Positions 52,812 to 64,000 of a DNA stretch of 64,000 bases are shown here, piece by piece. The stretch is from Aurelia coerulea (taxonomy: Eukaryota; Cnidaria; Scyphozoa; Semaeostomeae; Ulmaridae), in NCBI GenBank assembly GCA_039566865.1, contig CM076961.1, positions 11,989,501 through 12,053,500 on the forward strand, in the 5' to 3' direction. The notes under the pieces are model-generated. The model was not told the origin of the DNA, did no database searches, and worked only from the letters and a program-made list of their open reading frames with translations. Positions within the stretch are counted from its first letter, which is position 1. Each line of letters begins with the position of its first letter. The position numbers were made by a program, and so were the translations under genes.

Positions 52812-53080
52812 TACGGCTTAGAATGCATCTCACAATATCATGCTTGCCACAGTTTTGCGACAGTTATACTATGAATCAGTCAGAGCACGAGGACAATTTT
52901 TGTAGAAAGATCCTTTACTTTGGCTGAGAATGCATCTCCCGATATCATGCTTGCCATTAGCGACAAGAAAATTTTGATAGTTTTGTGACAGTTATCCTAT
53001 GAATCAGAGCACGAGGAAAATTTTTGAAGACAGATCCTTTATTCTGGCTTAGAATGCATCTCCCGATGATATCATGCTTG
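52812..53080. repeat. ~115-125-bp tandem repeat, ~2.3 copies
   Basis: Units start at GGCTTAGAATGCATCTC (about 52812), GGCTGAGAATGCATCTCC (about 52921) and GGCTTAGAATGCATCTCC (about 53045). Each contains ATATCATGCTTGCCA and GAATCAG...AGCACGAGGA. Non-coding. Confidence 0.8.
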
Positions 53081-53469
53081 CCAGTGTTAAAATGGAAGAT
53101 TTGACATTTCTTGGAAAATTTTTACCCAACCTATACCCAGCCATCTTCTCTTCGGTTTTAAAGGAATCTCCAGGACCGCCTTTCGGCAACATTGGGGGGG
53201 GGGGGGATACTCCTCGAAACTGGGTATCGGAATGTCGAATGTTGGAAAATGCTCCATTATGAATAATAAATGCTTCTTTCGACACAATTTGCCTTTGAGA
53301 AAAAGAAGATTCTCATCTAAATAGACTGCATTTGCATTTGGAATACATGAAAAAGATGTCTTACTTTCTGACAGAGGTCAATTGATGGCTGTAATCATTT
53401 TTAGTTCTGCACGATGATTGTTTTGTTTGCCTTTTAAAATAACAAGTTTTTTGAAAAACAAACTTAATA

Positions 53470-55485
53470 AGGGGGGATACGTAGTAAGGAGATATGTAGT
53501 AAAAAAATAATTTTTTGTGAGATTTTCATTGAATTTTTGGAAATTATTCTATCTGGTGCAAAATTTATTGAAATTTTCATTTTTGATGTTCATTTGATCG
53601 TCCAACCTCTCAGTTTTGCGATAAGTTGCTAAATTCAGGACCAGGTGCTCTGAAAATGTGAAAAGAATTGGACAAAAATTCATGGGGTGCAGGATTTGGC
53701 CAAGGTTCTTACCCCTCCAACCAAGCCCTCTAAAATAGACAGTTATTCTTTCCCTTGGTCCCCTGTGGAAGCATTACACAACCCCTTGATACCTTGTGAT
53801 CAGCACAGCCCAGACTGAACATGGCTGAAAAAATGAACACGAAGCTGGGGTTACACTTGAAGAGCAAGTAGCTTTTGAGAAAAAGAAGGCCAGATCGATG
53901 AGAGAGAGAAAATCTGGAAGGATAAATCAACTAAGTAAAGCTAGAGCTGCACAGTTTGCAAGAACGATGCTGAAGTACCCCGAACAGACCATATCAACAG
54001 TTGCCTGGTGGAAATCGAAGAAGAAAGGAGTTGATGTGATCGGCCTAATAACCTCACTTCTCTGTCTGGTGGAGCAGCCTACTTCCAAGGATGATTCTCA
54101 AAATAAACTAATGCCGATGCAATCTTCAAGTGCTATGAAACTACTGCCTGCAGCATTGAACAATTCAATTCTTGAAGAAGGCAATCAGCAACTATTTGGG
54201 TTTTGTTTGCAAGCAATGCAGGAATGAAGGGAGGTCAGGGGAGGTCTTGTATTGCATTGAAAAAAATTGGAAGCGTTATTTATCCCTAAGAATAGATTTA
54301 GAATGTGATAATATTTACTGCAAATGTAAAGAAACCTTGTATACTTAAAAGAGATGCAGTGCTGACTCTAAAGAAGGCCCTAAACAAGGGGAACATATTT
54401 TGGAATAAATGTTGATAATCGCTTATCAACTGATCAAATACCAAGCTGCGGTTCATGCCCAACTGGTCTAGATACTTGGTGTCAATAAGTGCAAAATCCA
54501 GAAAATTACAAGCATAATAGCAATCTACTTCCAAATGCTGCATAGCTGTTCACATCAAGCCTGTTTTTGACAAACTCAAAGACGAAAAGCTTCTGAAACG
54601 GTGCTGGAAGAAGGATTTAATCAAAATGCAGCTGAAAGTTTCAACAATGTGCTGTGGAATATGTGTCCAAAATCAAACTTTGTGGCTCAGTACCTTTGAG
54701 AGTTTGTACATCACTTGCAGCCATCCTTTACAACAATCGTTATGTGAAGCTGGCTAGGACGTTTGAGAAATTAGGAATGAAATGCGGACAAACACCTTCA
54801 AAGAGTTTGAAAGAATGAACAGAATCAGAGTTTATAAATGTGAATTTTCAGCAAGCAAAAAAAGATCAGATAAGCAAAAAGGAAGACAAGACTGGAGGAA
54901 GAGGACAGAGACAGGGAATCTAAAGCATTTTATATGAATATGGTGGATTTTAGCTCAAAATATTGAACCCCAATCTTTAAAGCAGTTTTTCTCAAAATGA
55001 GGTTTTCATGAGTTTCAAATCTCTTAGCAAGGATTCTGAAAAAACTGAACAAGATAGTGAGTTGAAATTTGGCACCCAGTTAGTTGAATATCTAATTCAT
55101 GTTTGTACAGAAGCATTTTATGATAAAGCCAAAATTCTTGTGATGGGCGTGTCCAAAAAATTTCAAGTCACGAGAATAATTGTTTTCCTAACAACACCCT
55201 ACATGATTGATTTTCATATGAAAGCTTCTGTATAAACATAGCTGTTTTGAAGCTCTTTCAAATGAGCTATAACTTGTTTTAATAGGGCAAATGGTTCAGC
55301 TGATAGCTTTGTTAAGCAATTGACCAATCGCGTAATAAAAATCGTAGTTACCATGGCAACCAAGTATTTTTGGAGCAAAAATCGAATTTTTTCCAATTGC
55401 ATCTATCTACCCTTTCATTTGATGTATGAGACAGTGGTCTAAATTAATTATCTTGCAATCTGGTTTTTTACTACGTATCCCCCCT
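53470..55485. mobile_element. DNA transposon with AGGGGGGATACGTAGTA ends
   Basis: Left AGGGGGGATACGTAGTA (53470) and right its complement (55485), TA on both sides; TTAA-like flanks (CTTAATA left, CTTAAAG right) leave a TTAA target possible. It contains the transposase remnant listed next and a ~2.0-kb degenerate interior. Kolobok elements use TTAA and Mutator-type ones longer TSDs, so the class depends on the transposase. Confidence 0.65.
53840..54900 (+). pseudogene. Mutator/Kolobok-like transposase remnant
   Basis: Plus-strand pieces in several frames. The first (53850-54227) is basic: VAFEKKKARSMRERKSGRIN, TISTVAWWKSKKKGVDVIGL. The second (54545-54790) reads IAVHIKPVFDKLKDEKLLKR, NQNAAESFNNVLWNMCPKSN and LAAILYNNRYVKLARTFEKL, with frameshifts near 54610 and 54690. 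The pattern (KPVF..L.D..LL.RC....TQN.NES.N..IW..CPK) recurs in Mutator-like transposases of hydras and arthropods; I recognise it from memory and cannot check it. The DDE residues cannot be placed. The sequence between 54230 and 54540 gave no clear match. Long dead. Confidence 0.6.
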
Positions 55486-55562
55486 TAAAGCAAAGGGCGC
55501 ACCGGGAAATTTCCCGGTTTCCCGGTGGGCCAGTCCGCTTCTGTTGAAAGGGAAGCGGGAAT

Positions 55563-55770
55563 GATTAAAAAGTTTTTTGGTACGCAATTTGAAATATTTT
55601 TGAACACTTCTATGCTGTTCATGAAATCGTTGGCTTTGGTTGGGCTTATACCAATGGAAGCAAATGGTGAGCCAATGGTAGGACAATAGAGAACAATAGA
55701 AGCCCACTGAGCCCACTTTTTGATGGATGAAAGTAATTTTAAAACTTCAAAAATAATTCTCCCTCCAAAA
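55563..55770. repeat. Dispersed direct repeat, copy 2
   Basis: Partner of 51117-51310. It is preceded by CGGTGGGCCAGTCCGCTTCTG (the complement of the CAGTGGCGGACTGG seen at 51382), so both may be pieces of one element. Confidence 0.65.
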
Positions 55771-55776
55771 TGCTTT

Positions 55777-56320
55777 TTAACCCTAATCTACATGGGACAC
55801 CCCAACCAAACTTCCTATAATTACTCTTAAACTAAGCATGATAAAAGACTGGAACTTGGATGACTTTTAATAAAATTTAATATTACATCAAATGGACCAT
55901 AGTTCATTGTTATATAATTGATCACGTGACTATGACATGCCCATATTTGACAACAGGTCTGTCAGAAAATCAGTAAAACATGCATAACCTTTCTCATACA
56001 CATCTGATTTAAAAACAATAAATATGTATCATATATATAACTTTAAAGTTATTTATTGACTAGTTTTGGTTGAAAATATAACGTTTTTAGGAGGAGACCC
56101 AAAATCAGCCAATTTACATTGTTTGTAGGTTGCCTAGCAACATATCATGTGACTAATTAGCACATGACTCTATTTTTAGAATCATAATTGCTTGGTAATC
56201 ATGTGTACCAAGTTGCGTTGCCATAGGCACTACGGTTGCTTAGAAAAACTGGGGGGGGGGCTTTTTAGCCCCCCCCCATGAGAAAGTGGTACTTGATTTA
56301 CCCATGTAGAATAGGGTTAA
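55777..56320. mobile_element. piggyBac-like MITE, copy 2
   Basis: TTAA-CCCTAATCTACATGGG and CCCATGTAGAATAGGG-TTAA at the ends, 544 bp. Near the right end a G-run, CTTTTTAG and a C-run form a hairpin like those of copy 1; the left end lacks it. No transposase. Confidence 0.82.
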
Positions 56321-56865
56321 CTCACCGGAACAGGGCATTGCAAATAAACAAGAGTCACATTTGAAGTTGATTTCAATTCATCAAGAGGACATCCACTATC
56401 TCTTTTATACAAGTCCTGAAACTGGCTTGTCTTTGCCATTCGCAATAGGGCGTTTTTCTTGTATGTCCTTCAGCAAATTTCAAGTTTCAATCTGAAAGAA
56501 TCATTACCTATTTTCCAATGCCATGCTTCTTGATTTCTTTCAGTAACTGATTATCTTCGAATGCACTAAACAAGATCATGCTGTCGGTAGTTGATTTTGC
56601 CAAGGGTGTTAGGACACGGATATTTATTTACTTTCTTTTGATCTTCGTCTTGTTTTCTTGTCCTGCTTTCTTCTCTGTTCTGTTTCCTCTTGCTGATGTA
56701 AATGCCTCGTGTTATTTGAATATATCTTCCTTGTATTCCTGTGTCTTAGCGCGCCTTCGTAGAAGAAAAATTTTTAAACCGCAATGCCATATTAAATACT
56801 TATGGGAGAGCCATCACCGCAAATTTTCATTGTAATCCATCGTCGAATGCGCAACACATTTTGGA

Positions 56866-57799
56866 GGGTTTTACCAATCAATGGCCCTGGCCCTATGGCC
56901 CTATGGCCCTATGGCCCAATGGCACTATGGCCCTATGGCCCTATGGCACTGTGGTCTTGTATCTTTTATCACGAATACCTTGAGTATGAGTTCGACAGTG
57001 TATTCGACTAGAATTCGTATAAATATTGCTTCAAATGATACCCAAATTGATGCACAAAGATCTCGTTCAGCGAGCGAGAATTCTCCGAAGTGCCGATGCA
57101 GGGAATCACCAGCTGTAACTTTCATTGCTTTGTTGCTGTAGGAAACACGACAAAAGGCCCAGCAGTTGTCAAAACCGTGCTTCTTATCTCGCTTCTGTTG
57201 CGAGATAAAGTAGAGGAAGGGGTTTGGCAAATCTTTACATTTTAGCACTCCCATAGTACCTTAGTCCATTCCCAACACAAACATCGGCGTAGGGGGAAAT
57301 AAAATTTTGGGGGGCTGCCCGATAAAAAATCCATTGTTTAAGAAAATTTTGCCCGACTTAAGGCGGATTTCTGCCCGATTATGGCTGATTTTTGCACAAT
57401 TTTCCGACGCTGGGGGGCTGCAGCCCCCCTTTGACCCCTGTCTCCTACGCCTATGAACACAAACCTGGTCCAATGGACATATTTCATATTTCAAATGGTC
57501 ATATTTCTTACCCTTTTGGTAATCTTTAAGGTATTCGATGATTTCAAAGGGGAATCCCCCACATCACTTCGGGAAATTCTCACTCGCTGAAGAGAACTTT
57601 GTGCATCAATTTGGGGATCATTTGAAGCAATATTTATACGAATTCTAGTCGAATACACTGTCGAACTCATACTCAAGGTATTCGTAATAAAAGATACAAG
57701 ACCAAAGTGCCATAGGGCCATAGGGCCATAGGGCCATAGTGCCATTGGGCCATAGGGCCATAGGGCCATAGGGCCAGGGCCATTGATTGGTAAAACCCC
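56866..57799. mobile_element. Foldback unit 1 with 9-bp repeats in its ends
   Basis: Ends GGGTTTTACCAATCAATGG and its complement, each followed inward by several 9-bp CCCTATGGC units. Next come arms with GAATACCTTGAGTATGAG and TATAAATATTGC. The centre has a G/C-rich hairpin (GGGGGCTGCAGCCCCCC). Open frames of repeated Trp-Pro-Tyr-Gly-Pro-Met are by-products of the 9-bp repeat. Confidence 0.75.
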
Positions 57800-57804
57800 A
57801 TTTT

Positions 57805-58746
57805 GGGTTTTACCAATCAATGGCCCTGGCCCTATGGCCCTATGGCCCTATGGCCCTATGGCCCTATGGCCCAATGGCACTATGGCCCTATGGCCCTATG
57901 GCACTGTGGTCTTGTATCTTTTATCACGAATACCTTGAGTATGAGTTCGACAGTGTATTCGACTAGAATTCGTATAAATATTGCTTCAAATGATCCCCAA
58001 ATTGATGCACAAAGTTCTCGTTCAGCGAGCGAGAATTCTCCGAAGTGCCGATGCAGGGAATCACCAGCTGTAACTTTCATTGCTTTGTTGCTGTAGGAAA
58101 CACGACAAAAGGCCCAGCAATTGTCAAAACCGTGCTTCTTATCTCGCTTCTGTTGCGAGATAAAGTAGAGGAAGGGGTTTGGCAAATCTTTACATTTTAG
58201 CACTCCCATAGTACCTTAGTCCATCCCCAAAACAAACATCGGCGTAGGGGGAAATAAAATTTAGGGGGGCTGCCCGATAAAAAATCCATTGTTTAAGAAA
58301 ATTTTGCCCGACTTAAGGCGGATTTCTGCCCGATTATGGCTGATTTTTGCACAATTTTCCGACGCTGGGGGGCTGCAGCCCCCCTTTGACCCCTGTCTCC
58401 TACGCCTATGAACACAAACCTGGTCCAATGGACATATTTCATATTTCATATGGTCATATTTCTTACCCTTTTGGTAATCTTTAAGGTATTCGATGATTTC
58501 AAAGGGGAATCCCCCACATCACTTCGGGAATTTCTCACTCGCTGAACGAGAACTTTGTGCATCAATTTGGGGATCATTTGAAGCAATATTTATACGAATT
58601 CTAGTCGAATACACTGTCGAACTCATACTCAAGGTATTCGTAATAAAAGATACAAGACCAAAGTGCCATAGGGCCATAGGGCCATAGTGCCATTGGGCCA
58701 TAGGGCCATAGGGCCATAGGGCCAGGGCCATTGATTGGTAAAACCC
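57805..58746. mobile_element. Foldback unit 2, tandem copy
   Basis: Nearly identical direct copy of 56866-57799, differing mainly in number of CCCTATGGC units and a few substitutions. Only about 6 bp (ATTTTG) separates the two; ATTTTG also precedes unit 1 and may be the TSD. Confidence 0.75.
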
Positions 58747-59871
58747 CTTCCACTCATAACATTTCAGGGGGCTGCATATTGCATAACCACAGCTGTGCTA
58801 ACAAGTAAAAACAAAGTGGCTACTTTGACTTGAAACCACGCCTCTGTTTATACAATACTCAAGTGCTGAGTAACAAAATTACAATACAGAGCGGATGTGT
58901 CTTTCAGATTCCTTGAACTAATTCTTACATTCCCTCTCGAATTTTCTATTTTATATCAAGGACCCCACAGTTGACTTTCTCTTAAGATTTTCATATGGAG
59001 AAATAAATGTGCGCTAGGAAATATTCTGGAAGGGCACAAGGAAGCAGACAAGAAAAATTGGAAGAAACTCTGTCTCTCAGGCTTCAAAATCTGATAATCT
59101 AGGAAACTTTCAGCACTGGGTCAAAAGCGCAGTTTTTGATAAAAATAAACGTAACGCTGCTCATACTCTGGTTATCTTATTTTGGTCTTTGCTGTGATAT
59201 CATAAAAAAGCGCAACTTGCATTTTCTGCCCGAGACTGGTCTCGATTTTCACACTTCCACGGGAGACAAGACAAATGCTCTCGTTTCCTTGAACTCAAAG
59301 TATCAAATCAGCTAGACCATAACACTTAGTTTGGCTATTTGGTCGTGAATGATATTACTCTCGCAGCTTGCATGCTATCAAACTCATATTTGGTCAAATT
59401 ATCCATATTTATTGTTACCTGATCAACATTGCCGAAACCTCAAAGCACACCTGTGGCTCCTATCATGCGTTGGATACAATTCAAAATTTCCCGCACACTG
59501 AAACCCTCTAGTTGAAACCTCCTGAAATCCAAGCTCGAAAGCCAAAACCTATCACATGACTGATGACGTCTGCCCGGGCAGACGTCATCAAAAAGTGTCG
59601 CGCATTGGACGAAAATGCTTTATGAGAGTTTGCTGTGATGGCTCTCCCATAAGTATTTAATATGGCATTGCGTTTTAAAAACTTTTCTTCTACGAAGGCG
59701 CGCTAAGACACAGGAATGCAAGGAAGATATATTCAAATAACACGAGGCATTTACATCAGCAAGAGGAAACAGAACAGAGAAGAAAACATGACAAGAAAAA
59801 CAAGACGAAGATAAAAAAAGGTAAATAAATACGTAATTAAAATATCCGTGTCCTAACACCCTTGATTTTGC

Positions 59872-60500
59872 GCCTGAATTTGGTATTTGTGAATTTGTCG
59901 ACCTCGTAATGCTGCAGATCCCTTGTGCATCCACACCATTCTGATCAGTCTCTTTGTCCAAAATCGCGTTCTGTGCAATGTCGATGTCTTCCGTGTCGAA
60001 ATTTCCGTCTGTCTTTTAGCTTGTGATTAACCCAATCTCACCTGGGACTTTTAAAGCGGTCAATACCCGGGGGGGGGGGGTGGATTCCACCCCCATCTTT
60101 TTCTTCGCTGTTATAGTAGCTATAATTTTTAAACTTGGTAAATAGGTGGACTTTCATGCAAACAATAAAAATTACGTAATTAAATCAAAATATGTATATT
60201 GTTCTTGTTGCTATGACAATATGAAGATATAAGCTATGATTATCATGATTATTACCAACATAATTTACTTTATGCAGGGGGGATAACCCCTCTATGTTCA
60301 AGTTCCTTTCAAAATTCAGTACTTGAAGGTCATAGGGGTCCCTGGATCATAGGGTCCGGTTTTTCCAGTATGCCAGTTCAAACTGTCTCCACTAACACAT
60401 GCACATGCTATTACATTTCTATGGGCTATTACCTTGGTAATTATAGCATTAAAGTAATAACATCCTTCTATTATGAGGGCTATATTTGCCTAGGCTGATT
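59872..60500. other. Unassigned sequence with G-run hairpin
   Basis: It has TTAACCCAATCTCACCTGGG at 60027 (piggyBac-like left end) and a G-run-TGGATTCCA-C-run hairpin at 60070-60095, as in the MITE at 49362, but no matching right end was found. No gene. Confidence 0.4.
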
Positions 60501-60518
60501 ACATTCGTCTAAGTTTAA

Positions 60519-61410
60519 CTCCTTTGAATCTAGAGCTGGAAAACATATCGAACTGGATGAGGATCAATAAACTTAGCTTGAATGCCAGCAAGAGTGAATA
60601 TATGGCTATAAGCCATAGGCAACAATTGAATAGGGTAGGTGATGATTTGCCAGATCTTGTCCTCAATAATGAAGTTATCAAAAGGGTTGACAAGACAAAC
60701 TATTTAGGAATCAACATCGATGAAAGCCTTATTTGGAAAGAGCAGTACAAACCTATCAAAAACAAACTGCAAGGGGGCTTGAGCTCCCTGAGAAAGCTGA
60801 AAGACATCCTTCCGCAAAGGAAACTTGACCAGGTCTACAAAGCTCTCTTTGAAAGCCACCTTCGCTATGGCAACATTGTTTGGGGTACTCTTTCCAACAC
60901 CAAACTATCCCTTACAGACAAGGGCAAAGAAGCTAATACTGGACGCCAAGTATAAGGACAGTTGGAACTGTAAATGGCTCAATGTAAAGTCTTTGCTCTC
61001 ATTTGACAAAGGAGTCATGACATATAAAATTCTGCATGACCCTTGTCCCGAAAATCTTCGCCATAAGTTCACTGAAAAATCCATGATTTCAGAGCATAGA
61101 ACCAGAAATCATGGAGATCTGCAAATTCCCAAAGTTAGGTTAGAATATGCAAAGCGAAGTTTCTACTTCTCTGGTGTCAAAAATTGGAATGATATCGCGG
61201 ACAACTTTCGAGAACAAGAATCAATCGCTCGTTTTAAAACAGGTGTTAGAAAGTATCTTTTGAACCTACAAGACCCAAACACGACCCCTTGGTAGAGTAG
61301 CATATCTAAATTATTTACACATTTTTCTATAAATTTTTTCTTTGAAATAATTTGTAAATGCGCTGAAAGGTTTTTTTGTGTATAAATATTGATAAAATGA
61401 AAAAAATGAA
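60519..61410 (+). pseudogene. LINE RT C-terminal part, family D (one frameshift)
   Basis: Plus strand. The frame from 60524 reads NLELENISNWMRINKLSLNA, KSEYMAISHRQQLNR, KTNYLGINIDESLIWKEQYK and YKALFESHLRYGNIVWGTLS. After one shift near 60900-60930 it continues QTRAKKLILDAKYKDSWNCK, KGVMTYKILHDPCPENLRHK, RNHGDLQIPKVRLEYAKRSF, FSGVKNWNDIADNFREQESI and RKYLLNLQDPNTTPW (stop 61293-61295). The truncation lies just after the catalytic motif. The 3' UTR reaches an A-rich ATGAAA-like tail near 61395-61410. Low decay suggests a fairly recent copy. Confidence 0.83.
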
Positions 61411-61545
61411 AGAAGTATGAGCGGTCTCAGTCTGGTGTAATAGTCTCGTTTTGAATAGGGATTACTGGGACTCATCTAGACTCATGACGTAATCCCTCTA
61501 ACTTTCGCTGTTGTTGTTGTTGTTGTTGATATCGCTTCAGTTGAG

Positions 61546-62116
61546 GGACTTATGTCCTTACGCTTCTGAAAACGGCAACTCACCACAAATTTTTGTTGTA
61601 CCAATCAGAGCGCAGTATTTCACAATAACAATGGGTATCGCACTGTTTAAGCCAATCAAATTTGTCAAACAGTTTTCGGCTATGCTGGATGCTATGATTT
61701 GCCCATTTCTTTGGATTTACCGGACCAACATTTGGTGGATTTGGTGGATGTTATCAATGGCGTCCAGTGCAGTCGCAGCTAGCGAATAACCAGTAGATAA
61801 CTTCAAAATTTGTCGTTGAGCCGTTTCAAATCCTGTTTTACCAGCAGTGTCTCACAGAAGAAGGAGTTGTTGTTTGCCTTGTTGTAAATGATGAGCTGAA
61901 AGGAGTGTTAGTTCCCTGTTTGCCTTGTTTCAAGTGGCCTATCGAAGCAGTCAAGTCAAGTCAACAACTGTGGACACAATGGCGGGCAGTCGAAACCGAA
62001 GAAGAAAGGAGAAATTAGGTTGTTGACATTGTCACATTTTGCCTGCGACCAACTCTGCATCAAGGATGCGGCAAATTGCCGATTTGAGAACCGTAAGTCC
62101 ATAAGTCTCTGTTGTA
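61546..62116. mobile_element. Foldback-type MITE
   Basis: Left GTTGAGGGACTTATGTCCTT and right GGACTTATGGAC-type complement (CGTAAGTCCATAAGTCTCTG). TIR of about 25 bp, imperfect. A GTT repeat (61510-61528) lies just outside. No coding content. Confidence 0.45.
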
Positions 62117-62278
62117 GCGACAAGTCTGCAGGGGGAGCGAAACAAGAGATTTTATTGGAATGAGTCTAGGACTCATCATAATCAGTCTAAAAAGAGCCAA
62201 TCAAATAGCAGAATAGCCAATCTCGTCCCCAGAGTGAGTTCGTTGCTCTACCTCTACTCTGGCATACAGGAGGCCGTT

Positions 62279-62455
62279 CGACAATAGACGATTGCGCAAA
62301 AGATGGCGGCGAGGAATTTTCTACCAAGATGCACTGTGTTCTCTAATCAAATTCCTATAGAATCGATAAAGAATCTTTATTCGAACGCAATGCATCTTGG
62401 TAAAAAGTTCCTCGCCGCCATCTTTAGCGCAATCGTCTATTTGACTGGCTATTCA
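62279..62455. mobile_element. Short foldback MITE
   Basis: Arms AATAGACGATTGCGCAAAAG + ATGGCGGCGAGGAA and their complement pair over about 55 bp around a 65-bp AT-rich centre. A 70-codon frame across it is accidental. Confidence 0.8.
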
Positions 62456-64000
62456 AAAGCGACAGCAAAGTCAGATCATAACTGGCTCCCATTCAAAAAT
62501 GACCTCTATTGAATGGCTAATTTCACAAAATAAATGGGGTGTATGGGGCAAGTGAGGAGACGCGCATCCTAAGTTTTGGGTTTCAGGAAATTTTGGGGTC
62601 TTTATGACGTCATAACAGGGGGGTTGAATAAAAAATGATGTGATTTTCCGACCCGAGGCTACGTTTGGAGTCGATGCTCCATGGTTACAAGCCCGATTTC
62701 AAACGAAAAAAAGTTTTCAAGAGACCACTCGTCTGTGAGTCAAAAACGCAATTTGGGGTTCAATGTTGCGCCTAGAAGCGGAGCGCGCGCCCCCCATAAC
62801 TAAGGAACAATTTTGGCCTTCCCCATTTTACGCCGTAACTCCGTTTTGCGAGGGGTAAACGGCCGCGGCATGTCAAAAATCGACGGAAAACCGCATTCTT
62901 TCGCTAAGAAACTTTAATCTCCAATTTTGTCTCTAAAATTCGCAGAATAACGAGCCATTCTATTGTCAAAGCTGTGGGGGAATTCACGAAAATTTCAACT
63001 TAGGCCTTTTCTCTACCCAAATGGATCGTGCTCGTTTTCCTACTAAATGCACTTGCTAACCCCGGATTAATGATTGAATACCTTAAAAAGGGTTGAAATA
63101 AGGTCCTCAAAGTGTCTGTCTTTAGTTTCTCAATTTATATATTTCAGAATTAGAATAGAGCAACGACCATTTTCGACGATTATCGTTGCCTAGCAAACTG
63201 CAAATCCATAATGGGGCGAATCTTGCCTTTTGGCAAGATTCATCCAAGTGAACCGTGTTCATTCGGCTTTGTGACCAGCGTATGACGTCAGAACGCCCTG
63301 GGAACGAGGTTGCAGAATAGCCTAATATGCTCCTGGGTCAATGTAGGCGTTGAAGTTTACGGAAAACCTTCACTGTCACTGGGTACGAGGTTGGTGGAAG
63401 CCCTGTGGTGGCCATTTACCAGAAAAATATTGCTCTCCCTAGACCCTTTTTCTGAATGTCAAAATGGTCTATTTCGATTTCAAAAACATATTGAAATTTT
63501 CTTATTTGCATTGTTATACATTCTACGCGAACTTCGAAACGTCAATAATTCAACATGGCCTAGTCTTTTAATTAACTTCTCGGATTTGTCACACATGGAT
63601 TTGTCGTAGTTATTAACTTGGATTGTCTTAAACAATGAAAATGATTATCGTCGCAATTCTTGCTCTTCGCTTCCTCATTAAACTCCGTTTTCCTGCCAAT
63701 ACACCGGCCTCTACACCTTACTTTCATTTTACAAAAAAACCAAAAAAGATGCACGCTTTCTGCACGTCAATCGGGCATATGGCCTAGATAGCTCCTTGCG
63801 AGTTTTTTTCCATATGTCTGTCAGCAAACTTTATTGAATTGTATATCCATTGTATGTAATTTTTCATATATAGCTTAATTAGCGGTTCTTTTGTCTAATA
63901 CAATGTAAGCTACTAAGTTTATTGCTGTGAATGGGCTGTGAATGAATAGTGTTAGTTTCAGTTTCAGTTTGAACAGCGTGTTGAACAGCGAGGCTTTGGG
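62456..64000. other. Unassigned sequence
   Basis: No convincing gene, RNA or bounded repeat. Composition is close to the window average. It includes the hairpin at 63218-63241. Confidence 0.4.
63218..63241. other. Perfect 10-bp hairpin
   Basis: GAATCTTGCC-TTTT-GGCAAGATTC. A perfect stem with a four-base loop and no flanking U-run or known RNA context. Confidence 0.6.

Larger units (their letters stand above)
56601..59863. mobile_element. hAT-like element with 8-bp TSD, carrying nested foldbacks
   Basis: GATTTTGC at 56593-56600 and 59864-59871. TIR CAAGGGTGTTAGGACACGGA and its complement. Arms of about 230 bp (56601-56835 and 59635-59863) contain AGCGCGCCTTCGTAGAAG. The two tandem units at 56866-58746 are nested. 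The remaining ~1.4 kb is non-coding. 8-bp TSD and the CA-G start fit hAT. Confidence 0.7.

Noticed and set aside
56802..57011. Repeated Trp-Pro-Tyr-Gly-Pro-Met-Ala-Leu peptide
   Set aside because: Produced by the 9-bp CCCTATGGC repeat in foldback TIRs, in both directions.
61550..61575. GGACTTATGTCC, identical to the stem II loop of hammerhead 5
   Set aside because: No CTGANGA or GAAA boxes beside it; part of a MITE end.

Overview
This is a gene-poor eukaryotic window, AT-rich overall, packed with transposable elements (TEs). No complete host gene, rRNA, tRNA or CRISPR array is visible. I see reverse transcriptases of several LINE types (jockey/CR1-like, and two with a restriction-like endonuclease), Penelope-like elements (PLEs) carrying hammerhead ribozymes, tRNA-derived SINEs, and many mariner-, piggyBac-, Mutator- and hAT-like foldback elements. 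This mix suggests a marine invertebrate, most likely a cnidarian. That is an inference from TE composition only. The only host-like coding sequence is a ~210-codon piece of a gamma-glutamyltransferase-like gene (28358-28993), enclosed by (TTA)n microsatellites.

Layout. 1-3.6 kb: SINE, TA-flanked foldback, half a mariner MITE and minisatellites. 4-6.75 kb: a foldback element split by a 5'-truncated LINE with an open RT frame. 7-12.6 kb: a hAT-like element, the first hammerhead, LINE tails, then a near full-length but broken PLE with a hammerhead overlapping its stop codon. 13.9-18.8 kb: LINEs in both orientations, a short PLE insertion with 14-bp target-site duplications (TSDs) carrying E-boxes, a TATA box and a hammerhead, and an R4/Dong-like LINE end next to (TTA)n. 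18.8-25 kb: a long-TIR mariner-like element, then a LINE with a restriction-like endonuclease cut by two datable insertions. 25.9-36.7 kb: a palindromic MITE, LINE fragments, (TTA)n tracts, the GGT fragment and a PLE end with its hammerhead. 37.3-44.8 kb: a very large foldback element holding two LINEs, a ~150-nt hammerhead module and an unassigned DNA element. 45-48.7 kb: a LINE split by a 99% identical direct repeat and a long perfect hairpin. 49-56.3 kb: two piggyBac-like MITEs, LINE, tandem repeats and a DNA element with a decayed Mutator/Kolobok-like transposase. 56.6-59.9 kb: a hAT-like element carrying a tandem pair of foldback units. 60.5-64 kb: a LINE end, two MITEs and unassigned sequence.

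The nesting gives a relative order of insertion, because several target sites can be closed exactly by removing an insertion and one TSD, which restores LINE reading frames. Two themes stand out. First, five hammerhead-type motifs lie in or near PLE-like 3' ends, three of them just downstream of TATA-like boxes. Second, (TTA)n tails left by one LINE family appear to be landing sites for later elements (PLE, R4/Dong-like LINE, mariner-like element, and possibly the GGT fragment).
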